Origin: Astragalus membranaceus | Lineage: Eukaryota; Streptophyta; Magnoliopsida; Fabales; Fabaceae | Assembly: GCA_039519185.1 (NCBI GenBank) | Contig: CM076846.1 | Span: forward strand, 134,203,027 to 134,267,026 | Direction of reading: 5' to 3' | Length of the DNA stretch: 64,000 bases | In this document: piece by piece, positions 1-11,748 of the stretch | How the letters are laid out: every line of letters starts with the position of its first letter | Numbering within the stretch: position 1 is the stretch's first letter | The notes under the pieces: generated by a model | The model's input: the letters and a program-made list of their open reading frames with translations, nothing else | Databases searched by the model: none | Told to the model about the DNA's origin: nothing | Translations under genes and position numbers: made by a program

Positions 1-2758
1 TTAAACCATATAATGATTTCTACAGCAAACACACATGATCTTCTTTTCCTCAAAACCCTTTGGTTGAGCCATGTAGATTTTCTCTTCAAGTATTCCATGA
101 AGGAATGCTGTTTTAACATCCATTTGTTCTAAGTACAAATCAAACTGTGCAACTATGGCCAAAACAACTCTTATAGAGCTATGTTTGACCATAGGGGGAA
201 AATCTCATTGTAGTCAATACCCTCTCTTTGAGTATAGCCCTTTGCAACCAATCTAGCTTTGAACCTAGGTGGATCCCCATCAGAGTTACCTTCCTTTCTT
301 TTGTAGATCCATTTGGATCCTACAAGCTTGGCTCCAGTAGGCTTTTTCACTAGCTTCCAGGTTTGATTCTTATGAAGAGCATTCATCTCCTCTTCCATGG
401 CACTTTGCCATTCAACATGTTGTTTACTTGTGATTGCTTCATGGTAGGAGGTGGGCTCTTCATTCATTAAATCTTCAGCAGTATTCAAGGCATAAGCAGT
501 GGCTGCCTCATATCCAAACCTACTTGATGGTTTGGTCAGTCTCCTTGCTCTGTCTCTGCAGAATAGATAGTCTTCATCTGGTTCTACTTCTCAGTCTCAG
601 ATTCAGTACCAATGTCCTCTTCTTGATTGCTCTCTTGACCAACTCTTTCATCCTAATCAGTTTGCTGATTTACAGGTTCCACCTAAATTCAAAATTCATT
701 AGCTGGTTCATTCATTTCCAGTGTTTCAGTCCTTTCTTTGCAATTTGTCAACTCTGATTCTTTAAAGATCACATCTCTGCTTATTATGCATTTCTTGTCA
801 TCAGTCGACTAAATTCTGTAGCCCTTTACACCATCAGGATACCCCATGAAGATTCCCTTCTTTGATCTTGGTTCCAATTTTCCATCATTTACATGAAAGT
901 ATGCAGGACAACCAAAAATTTTCAAATTTGTGTAGTCTGGTGGTTTACCAGTCCACACCTCTTGAGGTGTTTTGAAGTTTAAAGCAGTTGATGGACTCCT
1001 ACTGACAAGATAGCAAGCTGTATGAACTGTTTCTCCCCAAAAGGACTTTGGGAGCTTAGCACATGAAAGCATACATCTTACTTTCTACAATAGAGTCCTG
1101 TTTAGTCTCTCTGCTAAACCATTTTGCTGAGGGGTTCCTCTTACTGTGAGATTTTTATATATTCCATGCTCTTTACAGTAGCTATTAAATTCCTCATTGC
1201 AAAATTCTAAACAATTATCTGTTCTAAGTGCTTTAACCTTCAAGCCACATTGATGTTCTACTCTTGTTTTCCATTCAACAAAAGTTCTAAATGCTTCATC
1301 TTTGGTTTTTAACAAGTATATCCAGACTTTCCTACTAAAATCATCAGTGAAAGTCATGAAATACCTTTTTCCTCCATGTGTTGGAGTTTAGGATGGCCCC
1401 CACAAGCCTGAATGAATGTATCCAAGCTTCTCTGTAGTCTTGTGAACACCAGTGGAAAATTTGGCTCTAGTTTACTTTCCAAATATGCAATGCTCACAGA
1501 ATTCCAGTTTGGAGATTCTGTCACCACATAACAAACCTTGTTTGTCAAGTTCCTTTAAGCCCCTTTAACTGATCATATGTCCAAGTCTCTGGTGCCATGT
1601 GAGAGTTTTGTTGTCACTGGAAGTGGCCACTTGAATTTCACCTATCAGTGTGCTTCCCATCAAGACATACAAGTTATTTTTCCTCCTGTTCCCTTTTAGA
1701 ATTACCCTTGAACCTTTCATGATCTTTAGAATGGAATCCTCACCTGTAAAACTGTACCCTGCAGCCTCCAATGTTCCTAGAGAAATTAGAGATCTCTTGA
1801 GGTCTGGGACATGCCTTACATCTTTTAACATCTTTACTGTACCATCTGCTAATATCAATCTCACTGTACCAATTCCAATGACCCTACAAGCCTTGTTGTT
1901 TCCCATCATTACTTGTCCTCCATTGTATGGCTTATACTCAACAAACCAGTCCCTCCTTGGACACATGTGATATGAACAACCTGAGTCCAACACCCAGTCA
2001 TCATTCCCTGCAGTAGTGGCTGTTGAATTTGATTCAACTCTCTCCTCATCATCAGCTACCAGAGCATCACCTCTGTCTTCTTCACTAGTTGCTGTGTTCA
2101 TTGAACTTGATTCAACCCTTTCTTTATCTGCACCCGTCATCACATAACTTCTATTATCATCAACAGTTCCAGGAGTCTCATTTTTCATGTCACTGGCAGT
2201 GTCTATTTCCTCACAGTATTCATCATCATCAGCATACAGTAACTCACAGCTATCATAGCCGTCTGAGGCTACAGATGCACTACTAGCCTCTTCTTTGTGT
2301 TGGTTCTTCTTCTTGCTTTTTTTCTCAGGACAGTTTCTCTTGAAATGTCCCTCTTTATCACATATAGCACCTGTTGTGCTTAGGCTTCGATTTGGATCTG
2401 GATTTGCTTCTTGCCTTCCCATTTTCTTTGTTTTCTGATCTGCCCCTCACCATCAAACTTTCCCCTTGTTCTGTTCCCCTTTGGCTACCTTTCTTTGACA
2501 GTTCCTTGGATAAAAGAGCACTCTGCGCTTCTTCTAGGCTTAGTGAATCTCTTCCATAGATGAGTGTATCAGCCAACACATCATAAGAACTAGACAATGA
2601 TCTAATCAAGAGTAATGCTTGATCTTCATCATCTATCTTAATGTCTATGTTTTCTAGATCAAGAATTAACCTATTAAAGCCATCTATGTGATCACTAATT
2701 GCTGTTCCATTACCCATTTTGAACGTATAAAGTTTTTGCTTAAGGTAAAGTTTATTTG
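1..2758 (-). pseudogene. Ty1/Copia gag-pol, 3' part (TNT1-94-like), interrupted
   Basis: Read from high to low coordinates, the stretch encodes in order: the C-terminal half of a UBN2-type gag (2717-2358), a CCHC knuckle remnant and protease with the DSGCS active-site motif (2422-1565), a GAG-pre-integrase segment (1548-1354), the integrase core with TDD, RTDN and an AER motif (1357-809), and reverse transcriptase up to DVKTAFLHG (488-1). That is the normal order gag, PR, IN, RT of Copia elements, unlike Ty3/gypsy. The frame is broken at many places: the RT shifts by one base near 185, and just before the window edge another shift plus a TAG precede the SLYGL motif. The RT catalytic YVDD part, RNase H and the 3' LTR lie outside the window. 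The knuckle lacks one expected Cys. The gag N-terminus continues at 14215-14524 beyond a nested insertion. Confidence 0.9.
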
Positions 2759-3097
2759 TGTAACACCCCGGTATTTCTATTTATTAAAAATACCCAAGTC
2801 TACACTAGTAACACATCAGAGATATAAAACTCCTGCATAAATACTGAACATTGCAAAATAGTTTTCACTGGACAACAACCAAGCAGTCTTAATACACATA
2901 AGACCATAAAATTCAGCGAACTATTGTGCTCAGTATCATACAAGAAAGCGGAAATAAAATGATTTACACTAAAGTCGTAGTGTTGCGGTACATAGACAAC
3001 AAAAGGAAATGTAAACTTAAGCATAATGCTAAGTTATCAGCAACCAGTCCGAGCCCAACTTACTCGTGTCTCTTGGATTTCCTCTGTCCCTGTGTCT

Positions 3098-4458
3098 CTG
3101 TAAAGCAACAACATTTAAACAGTGAGATACAATCTCAGTGAGTTGTACCGAGACCCCTACTAACTCTCTCGGCTTAGTTAATAATCCTTTTTAAAATTAA
3201 CACGACACCGACTGCAATAAAGTGCTAACCCCGGTGAACGTGAACAAACAAAGTGCGGCACCGACTGCAATAAAGTGCTAAACCCCGGTGTATCGCACAG
3301 TACGACACCGACTGCAATAAAGTGCTAAACCCCGGTGTACGTACAACAAACAAAGTGCGGCACCGACTGCAATAAAGTGCTAAACCCCGGTGTATCGCAC
3401 AGTACGACACCGACTGCAATAAAGTGCTAAACCCCGGTGTACGTACAACAAACAAATGACATAACACCGACTGCAATCCAGTGCTATATACCCGGTGAAC
3501 CCCCTCACCAATAGTACATTCTCCTATTGGCGCGGAGCCTAGGGTGGGGGATCATGACTGCCCCGCCTAGTATGTCGAACAATGGGTCGTCACCCAACTC
3601 GATATATAAACATATATCTACAATAATATGAACTCAGGGTCCATCACCTCAGACAATCAACTGAACACTTAACCCACGTTTTTATAAAACCAAGTTCACA
3701 CTCGCACTCTAATTTACCTCTTTTCGACACAATTTACAACTTCGAAAACAGTTTATTTTGCCTTAAAACTAGAATATTCAGTTAGGCCTCTGAACAAGCT
3801 TTCAAACGCATCTTAGAACCCCTCAATCGGGTTCCCGGATCAAAAGTTATCAATAAAACATATCTGCACACGTATGCTATTATTCGGTTTTTCGAGACAA
3901 TTTCAACTTCGAACGTATTTTATAAAACTCTTTTGAAACATACCCAAAATCATGGAATTATAAGCCTAATATCATTATAGAAGGGTTAGGAAAGGATTAG
4001 GAGAAGATTGGAATCGAAACGGAATCATTTAGGGCACTTTGAAAAATTTGGACAGAAACATGCGCATGGGTCGTGCCCCTGGGGCGCACGGGTCGGGCGC
4101 TTTGTTATGCATTTTTGAAGAATTTGGTCAGAGCCATGCGCACGGGTCGTGCCCCTGGGGGGCACGGGTCGTGCTCATTTGACAGCATTGCAAAAATGGC
4201 CTGTTTTATGAAAATTCGCTTTCCGATCAATCCGAAACTCGCCCCGGTCGATTCTTAACTCGAAAACAGACAAAACCAGGCAATATTCCAGTCCAATCAA
4301 CATCAAACAATCAAGCAATTCAATCAAAAACTCAACAAATACGAATTTCGTCAAAACGCGATATATTTCAAAATAACGTTTTCGACTCAAAATCTTTCGG
4401 AACCAAGTCACCCAATTTATTTCAAAACGGAATAAGCCTAAACGTGAGTAAAACTCAC
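3098..4458 (-). other. Candidate LTR-internal intron
   Basis: On the minus strand CAAGG is followed by GTGAGTTTTACTCACG at 4458, and CTTTACAG by AGACACAGGGAC at 3098. The same pair of splice-like sites recurs in every gypsy LTR family in the window. Splicing is inferred. GTGAGT...ACTCAC is also an inverted repeat, so a stem-loop is an alternative. Confidence 0.4.
3206..3500 (-). repeat. Tandem hairpin array, about six units, in LTR
   Basis: Six units start CACCGACTGCAATAAAGTGC on the plus strand and end CCCCGGTG. The CACCG/CGGTG ends of each unit are inverted repeats and could pair over an about 20-nt loop. Units are 45-55 bp apart. The equivalent plus-strand arrays in other LTRs of this window have the same stems. 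Confidence 0.8.
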
Positions 4459-5316
4459 CCTTGAAGCGTGAGCCACGAGCGAGCCGAAATCACCGAGTAA
4501 CCACACGAACGCTCCCTGCTCCGGCGACACCCAATTCGCTTCCAAAGCTTTCCACTCTATCACGAAACCTCTTTTTGACCGAAATACCGAATTCCTCGAA
4601 ATCTTCCCTGAACTCTATTCATCTTCTTCTTCAACCTCAAGCCACTATTCACATAAAACCCCAATTTTCAACCCTAAGCTTTGATTCTTCCAAATGCTCC
4701 AAAACTTGAGTGATTGAATTACCCAATCAACAATATGGCTCCTATGGAACACCAATCACCTTCCCAATCCTTCCTTTGAGCTACAACCATCAAAACTCCA
4801 ATTTTGTTCTTGAATTTCGAAAATGGCAAAGTGAGAGAGAGTGAGTTGATGATGATGATGTTGGTACCAAATCGAAGAGGAAGGAACGCTGAACGTTTTT
4901 CGTGTTGGAAAGAAGTCGTTTTGATGAACCGAAGGACCCCCTTTTTCCTCTTCTTCTTCCACACCATTCTTTCTTTTTCTCTTCTTTCTCTCCTTTCTCT
5001 TCACCGTCTCTCGCTTCCTTCTTTCTTCTTTTCTTTCTTTTATTTAATTCTTTTTCTTCTCTTCACTCACTTACACACACATACACGCATACATATATAT
5101 TTATTAATATATACGCGGTAACGTGGTCCACTTACCATATTGATTTAAATCTCTTATTTCGATTCCAAAACTTCCTTGATCCGTATTATCCGGTTAACGA
5201 TCCGATAACAGCCAATGATTAATTTTAGAACTCAATAAATTTACCAGTCAAGTACCAAGTTAATTCAATTGGGTTAACATCCAAATAATTCGCCTAATTA
5301 TTTTGAGGATGTTACA

Positions 5317-5330
5317 TTCTCCCCCACTTA
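5317..5330 (-). promoter_or_regulatory. Polypurine tract
   Basis: Minus-strand TAAGTGGGGGAGAA directly abuts the LTR start TGTAACATCC, as expected for the plus-strand primer of reverse transcription. Confidence 0.85.
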
Positions 5331-6845
5331 AAAGAATTTTGTCCGCAAAATTTCGTCAAGTCTCTCATCTGACTAACCGAGGATCGACATTCTCAGAAGG
5401 GTCTTAAGTTGCTGGAACACAATCTTGAATTAACGAAATGAGTGTAGAAAATCTTCCCAATCCGGCACATCAATCTTCAAGTATGATCCACTACTACCCT
5501 AGAACGCTTCTAAGGTTATAGTCTGAACTCTCTTGTTACGAATCAACACGAGAAACTCATCATTCGCCTACATCGGCTCGGCACCGCGTTTGAAAACACT
5601 TCCGAAGCTTCATTCCAATTATTCTCGTTTACTCCCCAACTTTGATTAATCTAAATCAAGGGTTTAATACAAGACGCTTGGTAGAATATATGTTGAATAT
5701 GAGATCCACAAGCTGGTACTCCTCAGTAAAGGTAAAAACAAACACAATTTCTTCGAAGGGTATAAACACGTTCTCAACAAATCTTCCAAAATCCATAACA
5801 GTTTTCGTACACACCGACAATGTGACGAAAAAGTCACTTGTGAAACTTCTCGACTCGCCCCCAGATTTCGAGATAACACTTTTCAAAAGAAGATGAAATG
5901 AGGATTTACCAGAAACGTTTATCTCAAACGTAGAAATAAACCGTGGGAACATCAATTAATTTCGAAAGCAATGAAAATCACCTCAGTTGTTCTCAAAACA
6001 ACTATCAAACAGAACTCAGAACTCCTTTTCTCTATTGCAACTTCATCACGAGGCTTTTACCAACGACGCACCCGATTCCTTTCCAAATTAGTCCATAGCG
6101 TTGAGAACTTCTCCTCAACCTAAGTAATCCTCCTAGGATTTTCTTCCTCAATCAGATTTTATTAACCTCTTGATTCGTTCCCAAAATTAACTTTAGCATG
6201 CGGGTTTTCACAAAATGATTTTTCAAAATTACCATACCGCACGCCGAGCTTCACTTCAGAAACTTCAGACTCTTGCAAGCAGATCCCTTAATTAATCCCT
6301 TGATGGTTATTCGCAACGTGAAAAACAGCCAGCAGTTACCTTACTTCCATATTCGTATTCACGTTTGACCTGTCAAACGGCATCTCATAATACAATCTCA
6401 TTGTTAACCTTCACAAAGAAGAGATTAACAAACTAATACCTTGCCACTAATACATCTGCTTTATATCTTTGTACATCGTGGTGGATCCAGGGTGTACAGA
6501 ATATACACTTCGGTGTGCTTCCTCTAACACTTGCCTTCTTTTGTTCTCATCATCGGGCGCACAGATTCTACCGTTGAAACAACTGACTCCATCACTATTC
6601 ATGGAAAAATCTGGAAATACCTTTTGTGATTGTAGCTTCTCATCAACTTCCTGTGCTAAGCGTATAGAATCCCTTAGAGATCCTCATATGGCTCAACACT
6701 AATCGGTCGCTCCTTGATCTTGAATTCAGATTCAAGTCTCTAAAAGACTCTGATAATTCCATCTCATGCCTCATAAACTCGGCCATGTAGATGGATTTCC
6801 TACTCAGTGCATCAGTTACAACACTGGCCTCTCTTGAATGCTACA
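5331..6845 (-). other. Decayed gypsy interior, no usable frame
   Basis: About 1.5 kb between the PPT and the RNase H remnant. Parts near 5640-6000 match the equally degenerate 48640-49210 stretch of the element at 40501-52194, read on the other strand. I see no long open frame and no recognisable integrase or chromodomain. Confidence 0.6.
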
Positions 6846-7502
6846 TCAACATGAGTTTATAATCCTCCAGAAACTCAACACACTTCTCTGCCTGCTATTC
6901 AGTTCTTTCTGATCAAACAGATACTTTAAACTCTTGTGATCACTAAAGGCATCGAAACGAGACCCATACAGGTAACGTCTCCAAATCTTCAGTGCGTACG
7001 CAATAGCTGCCAACTCCCAAATTACGAGTCGGATAATTCCCTTCACGAATCTCCAATTGCATGGATGCACAAGCTACCACCTGTTGATTCTGCATGAGAA
7101 CACATCCTAAACCCTTCCCTGAAGCGTCATCGAAAATTTGAAATTCCAATGACGGATCCGGAAGAATCAGGATTGGAGCAGAAGTCAAAATCTTCAACTC
7201 TTGAAAACATTCTTCACAATCGGCATCCCACGCAAACGGATGACCCTTACGAGTTAACCGAGTAAGTGGAAAACTAACTGTGAGAACCCTTGAACAAATC
7301 TCTTATAGTAACCGGCTAGACCCAAAAACTTCTGATCTCTGTGACCGAGGTCGATCGCTGCCAATTCAACGCAGCTTCTATTTTTCCTTTCGACTAACCA
7401 CATCAGAGCACTCCTTAGCGAAGTACTCGGTCGAATGAATTTCTTTAACATCGACTCTTCAAGTTGAGACTCCATTTCCTTTAATTCGAAAGAAACATTC
7501 AA
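6846..7502 (-). pseudogene. gypsy pol remnant: RT edges and RNase H
   Basis: In minus-strand order: an RT entry segment (ELKEMESQLEE...KKFIRP, 7502-7420) joined directly to the RT connection motif FLGLAGYYKRF (about 7320), so the catalytic RT core with its DD is deleted. Then RNase H follows, with SAPILILPDPSLEFQIFDDA (7197) and LKIWRRYLYGSRF (about 6990). The frames shift between pieces. Each piece can be aligned with the better preserved pol at 53474-55297. It cannot encode an active polymerase. Confidence 0.85.
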
Positions 7503-8113
7503 TAAGAAACAATAGATATTGATCCCGTGCCAAGAACCAATTCTACAGTAAAATCTACCTCTCGCTCTGGAGGTTAATAAGAAACTTCATCGTGAAAACA
7601 TCCAGAAAGTTATTCACAAATGTTCGCCAAATCTAAACTAGTTTCAGTGGATGCAGATAACATACTAACATGTGCTTCCGCACCTTGGAATGAAGATTGA
7701 CCGTCTAAGGTGAACTAGGTAACCGCTTCAGAATTTGTCCTAGACAATTCAACTGATTCTGAAGCGAAGCTGATAGCTAATTAACACGGTCGTTTGTAAC
7801 ATGATTTGCAGTCATCCAATTCGTACCCAAAATGGTGTCCACACTTCTCGTAGGCAAACAATAAATTCTACAACGAAATTTCTGACTCCTACAACAAGTA
7901 GACAATTCTATACAAAGATTAGGTCTGGACGCGATCCTTAACAGCAGTTAAGATGGTTATCGGCTCGGATAGCGAAGATAAGGTTAATCCCAACCGATCT
8001 ACTCACGATTGAGCTATTATACAATGGGTTGCACCCGAATCGTGTAATATACTAACGGAGTTATTGAAAACTGATCTCATACTCCTCAGTAGATTGTCTG
8101 CAGTCGTAACTGT

Positions 8114-8371
8114 CTAAACATCCAGAATGTTGACTCGTCCTTGCCTTAGAGCTGCTTGTAACTCCTTGAAACTCTTCCTTACAGGGCACTCTTTACCATA
8201 GTGACCCTCTACATTTCTATAATAGCACCGATTAGATCTTCGCTTGCAATCACCGCTGTGAGGCTTTCCACAGTTAGAACATCTTCTGACCTTTGAAGAA
8301 TCAAAGAATTGCATCTGCTTTTCCTTTGATGAAATTATCTTAGGACTTTGCATTCGGAGTTGATAAATCAA
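8114..8371 (-). pseudogene. gypsy gag zinc-knuckle remnant
   Basis: The fragment has CSNCGKPHSGDC followed by a degenerate CCHC knuckle in which one Cys is Arg (YYRNVEGHYGKEC). It ends near the start of the protease linker (GRVNILDV). The sister copy at 47943-48452 has the intact knuckle CYYCNEEGHYGREC, so this copy has lost a zinc ligand. Confidence 0.8.
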
Positions 8372-8805
8372 CTACCTTCTTTCCTTTCCAATATTCTCTT
8401 TAACATCATCCTCGGCGACATAGGCTGGTTGCTCTAAGGCAACATAATTGGTAATAGTATAAGAACTGAGACCATAATTCATAAAAGCACTTATGCCCTT
8501 CTTATACTTCTGCATTCTCCATTCGTCATCCGGAGCTTACTTTACCACTTAGTAAAACTGAGACAACTTCTCAAACTTAGCGATGTATTCTTCCACTGTC
8601 ATGTCACCTTCCCTGAGGATGCACCGGTTGGAGTTTCCGGTCTTGGTCGAGGACTACGTCTTGATCATCCTGGTATAATTCCGCTTATGATGCACTAAGT
8701 ATTGAGTTGATCAGGCTCAATGTCTCTTAGCATCACAAGTATAATTACCACAAGGACTAACAAGGAATCGACTCAACCCTAAGCTAAGTCCGACTAGGTC
8801 GAACT

Positions 8806-8817
8806 GCTCTGATACCA
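8806..8817 (-). promoter_or_regulatory. Primer binding site (initiator Met tRNA)
   Basis: Minus-strand TGGTATCAGAGC begins two bases after the LTR end (8820). It is the usual PBS complementary to plant initiator Met tRNA. Identical sites are at 40186, 47497 and 58786 on the plus strand. Confidence 0.9.
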
Positions 8818-9467
8818 ACTGTAACACCCCGGTATTTCTATTTATTAAAAATACCCAAGTCTACACTGTAACACCCCCTTTCTACCCTTTTATTTTAATT
8901 TAGAAAATCAGAGTTAAAAATTCAGTTTTAACTTCACCACGAGGGTGTCACACATACGTCAAAATAAAACCTCAAACCTCAAATAAAATAGTACGTCAAC
9001 AAGGTGCAATACATAGCACTCCACAACAGGGGGAACTCAAACATTGAAAATTACGTCATAAAACCCAACGACAACGCAGCGGAAAAATAAATCAGCTCAT
9101 CAACGGTGTAAAAATCTAAATACATCAGTAAAACATCAATACATCCCCCCAGGTGCTACGTATCAGAGCATGACGACTCGACCCAAGAAGTGAAGCTAAG
9201 ACCTTCACTGGGAATCACCTGCACGTTACCAACACGGGGGTAACATTCAAACAGGAAAGGGTGAGCATCATTTCAATCCATATAATAGAAAATATGATAA
9301 GGACTAATCATAGGCTACGCACTAGAACAATCAGCATTCGAAACACTAAAATATTCACACCACAGTCTTCATTCACATCACTTACAATAACTCATCTCAT
9401 GTCATGTAGGTGTATGAAATGCAACCTACTCGCGGGCATATGCATGAGGTACCTTTTCACAAACGTC

Positions 9468-9935
9468 GCTTAGCCATTAAGGCCTCATCATCACTTAGCC
9501 ACTCAGGCCTCAAAACGTCACTGGGTTTATGCACATGGGCATGAGACACTATGACATGCACCACTCACAACACAATTACACAAACACCCAAATCATAGTC
9601 AACTATGTGACTCGTCACTTACCGGTTTGCTCGCAAGGAGCACAGCACCTGTTAAATCCACAATCAACACACAACGTCACTTGGCCATTTTAGATCTTAA
9701 CATCACTTAGCCTTTCGGGCCTCGAACGTCACTTAGCCTTGTGGGCCTCATTACATACACAACGTCGCTATTTATAGACATCATTAATTCAAACAATAGC
9801 CACTAAGGGCAAAAACGTCATTTGACTAGCCACCAAGGGCATCCTCGTCATTTACACATCATTATCTACAACTTTGGCCACTAGGGGCAAAACAGTCATT
9901 TGACTAGCCACCAAGGGCATCCTCGTCAAAATCAT
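9468..9935 (-). repeat. Array of short CGTCACTTAGCC / GGCC units
   Basis: Repeated CGTCACTTAGCC...GGCCTC phrases (9468-9750) and AGCCACCAAGGGCATCCTCG phrases (9800-9935). The GCC and GGC parts are self-complementary and could form small stems. The position matches the hairpin arrays of the other LTR families. Confidence 0.6.
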
Positions 9936-10207
9936 CATTTTTGACACTACCACGTTAAAACTGTTGTTTATACACCAAAAAGGGATTTTTAAAGAGCTCC
10001 ATATAATTTTTCAATGTCACTGGGACGACCACCGGGGACGGCCACTTGGGCGCCCACAAACAATCAGAAAATAACAATTTTTCATTTTAAAAATTGGACC
10101 CACAGATAGACAACGTAAAAAGCTTCACGACACTTTTCGAATCGTTCAAAACGGACGTCTGAGTCAAAAGTTATGTTAAAAATAAGTTTGGGAAAAATCA
10201 AGCAACA

Positions 10208-10447
10208 TTCTGAAATTGGCGCCTTAGGCACCCAGGCAACCAGGCAACACGCGCACTGGCGCCCAGCGCCCAGGCGCACAACACACGCACACGCGCAACA
10301 CGCCACAGGCGCCCAGCGCCCAGGCGCACAACACAACACGCCACTGGCGCCCAGCGCCCAGGCGCACAACACAACACGCCACAGGCGCCCAGCGCCCAGC
10401 AACGCGCACAGACACGCGCACAGCGCCCTTGGCGCCCAGCACAGCAG
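10208..10447 (-). repeat. GC-rich GGCGCCCAGCGCC minisatellite in LTR
   Basis: At least six GGCGCCCAGCGCCCAG-type units separated by CACAACA spacers, in an otherwise AT-rich LTR. Both strands are open over the block, which yields long cysteine- or histidine-rich artefact frames; I do not regard these as genes. Confidence 0.75.
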
Positions 10448-11336
10448 CAACACAACCCAGAATTTTTCCAACAACTTTTCAACACAAAAATTGATTCCTA
10501 ACAATTTAAGAGTGTAAAAATTCATATTTTCCAGCAACCAAAAATGCCCTTATTTTAATCAATTTCTCAAAATTCAATTTGGGCACTATCATCACCATCA
10601 CCTTGGCGCCCTAGGCGCCTATGCACACACTCACCCAATTTGTGAAAACTCAAACACTTCAACACACCAAATCATAATTTCATGAGTACACAATGCCAAA
10701 AATTCGCATACCAAGAACACATCAAGAAATCAACATATATATATATTCCAACAATTCGCATATCATGATTACACATCCCAATACTCAATTCGCATATATA
10801 TATATATATATATATGAAAAAGAATCAACATTAAAAACATATCAAGAAAATCATGGCATGCATCAAGAATCTAGTCTAAACCCTAGATCTAGGACCCATC
10901 ATATGATCTATTAGATAGAAGGATAGAGCTCCCCTAACCTTTTCAAGAAGAAGAATTCGATGCCCTAGGAGTAGTCACCTACAGAGCCACAGCAACAACG
11001 GAGATCTCCTTCCTCCTTGATCTTCGAATTTTTCTCCCCTCTTGGCCGCCCTTGCTCCTTCTTTCTCACGCTCCTCTCTTTCTCTCTTGCTCTCTCTTTC
11101 GATTTCGCAACCCCTAGCAAAACCCTAACCTCCAACTAACCAAGCCACTTCGCATACTTGTGGATCATGGGCTTGGGCCTTCCACTCAAGCCTAAGTCAT
11201 GTAAGTGGCGCCTCCACTCCCTCCTAATACCACCAAAATTAATAAAATTCTAATTAATTAAATTATATCAAATAAATTAATTTAAATTCCCAAATACTTA
11301 ATTAAATAAATTAATTAAATATTTTAGGGTGTTACA

Positions 11337-11569
11337 ACTCTCCCCCACTTAGAATAATTTCGTCCTCGAAATTTACCTGATCGAACAACTCTGGGTAGGA
11401 CTCTCGCATCTTGCTCTCTAGCTCCCAAGTCATACTCTCGCCGGCAGCTCCTAACCAAACCACTTTCACCAATGCAATCTCTTTTCCTCTAAGCGCTTTC
11501 ACTTCCCGATCCTCAATCCGTACGGGCATCGTCTCCACAGTGAGATTATCCCGCACCTCCACATCATCC
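11337..11569 (-). pseudogene. Chromovirus pol C-terminus (chromodomain end) fragment
   Basis: Minus-strand coding for the last part of a Tekay/Del-type pol: the segment around DDVEVRDNLTVETMPVRI, then REVKALRGKEIALVKVVW, MTWELE and MRESYPELF. It resembles the chromodomain tail of plant chromoviruses, with the typical aromatic/WE residues. It is followed by a PPT-like run (CTCTCCCCCACTTA on the plus strand, 11337-11350) next to the LTR. Its 5' end is fused to LTR sequence, so the apparent start codon lies in LTR DNA. Confidence 0.8.
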
Positions 11570-11748
11570 ATGTGGATCATGGGCTTGGGCCTTCCACTCA
11601 AGCCCAAGTCATGCAAGTGGCGCCTCCACTCCCTCCTAATACCACCAAAATTAATAAAATTCTAATTAATTAAATTATATCAAATAAATTAATTTAAATT
11701 CCCAAATACTTAATTAAATAAATTAATTAAATATTTTAGGGTGTTACA
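11570..11748 (-). repeat. Truncated second LTR of the nested derivative
   Basis: About 179 bp nearly identical to 11161-11336 (starts TGGATCATGGGCTTGGGCC, ends GGTGTTACA). It is the remnant 5' LTR after the internal deletion. The high identity of the two ends suggests a fairly recent insertion. Confidence 0.85.

Larger units (their letters stand above)
2759..5316 (-). repeat. 3' LTR of the 2759-14209 gypsy element (2558 bp)
   Basis: TG...CA bounded LTR. Reading on the minus strand: start TGTAACATCCTCAAAATAAT at 5316, a purine/pyrimidine-rich CT tract with dinucleotide runs (5090-4800), a GTGAGT site at 4458, the GC-rich minisatellite with GCACGGGTCGTGC-like units (4180-4060), a tandem hairpin array (3500-3206), and a CTTTACAG site at 3098. 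It ends in ATACCGGGGTGTTACA. The other LTR copy is at 8820-8866 plus 11749-14209. Confidence 0.9.
8867..11336 (-). repeat. Complete LTR of the truncated gypsy derivative (2470 bp)
   Basis: A different LTR family from its host LTR, but with the same layout read on the minus strand: a CT-rich leader (about 11100-10940), a GC-rich low-complexity block (10447-10208), the phrase taacttttga at about 10175 that also follows the GC block in the 50.9-kb LTR, then a series of short GCC/GGC inverted units (9935-9468). It ends TGTTACA. A TA microsatellite sits at 10796-10815. Confidence 0.82.
8867..11748 (-). mobile_element. Truncated gypsy derivative nested in the LTR (target duplication TACAC)
   Basis: TACAC (8862-8866), TGTAACACCCCC ... 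TTTTAGGGTGTTACA, TACAC (11749-11753). The flanking LTR sequence is continuous with the uninterrupted LTR copy at 2759-5316 when the insert is removed. It contains one complete LTR (8867-11336), a pol C-terminus (about 11337-11569) and only the last 0.18 kb of the second LTR (about 11570-11748). PBS, gag, protease, RT, RNase H and integrase are gone. One deletion joining the 5' LTR to the end of pol would explain this. Confidence 0.88.

Noticed and set aside
3225..3476. 83-codon repetitive frame over the hairpin array
   Set aside because: It is the hairpin repeat read as protein; the counterpart arrays have different frames and stops.
4719..5222. Phe/Ser/Leu-rich and Lys-rich frames on both strands (also 13610-14014, 40710-41033, 41723-42090, 49751-50047)
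   Set aside because: They are translations of the CT/GA-rich LTR leader, repeated in each LTR copy; not proteins.
10082..10537. Long open frames on both strands, cysteine/alanine-rich and histidine-rich
   Set aside because: They arise from the GGCGCCCAGCGCC minisatellite in an LTR; no start context, homology or conservation supports a gene.
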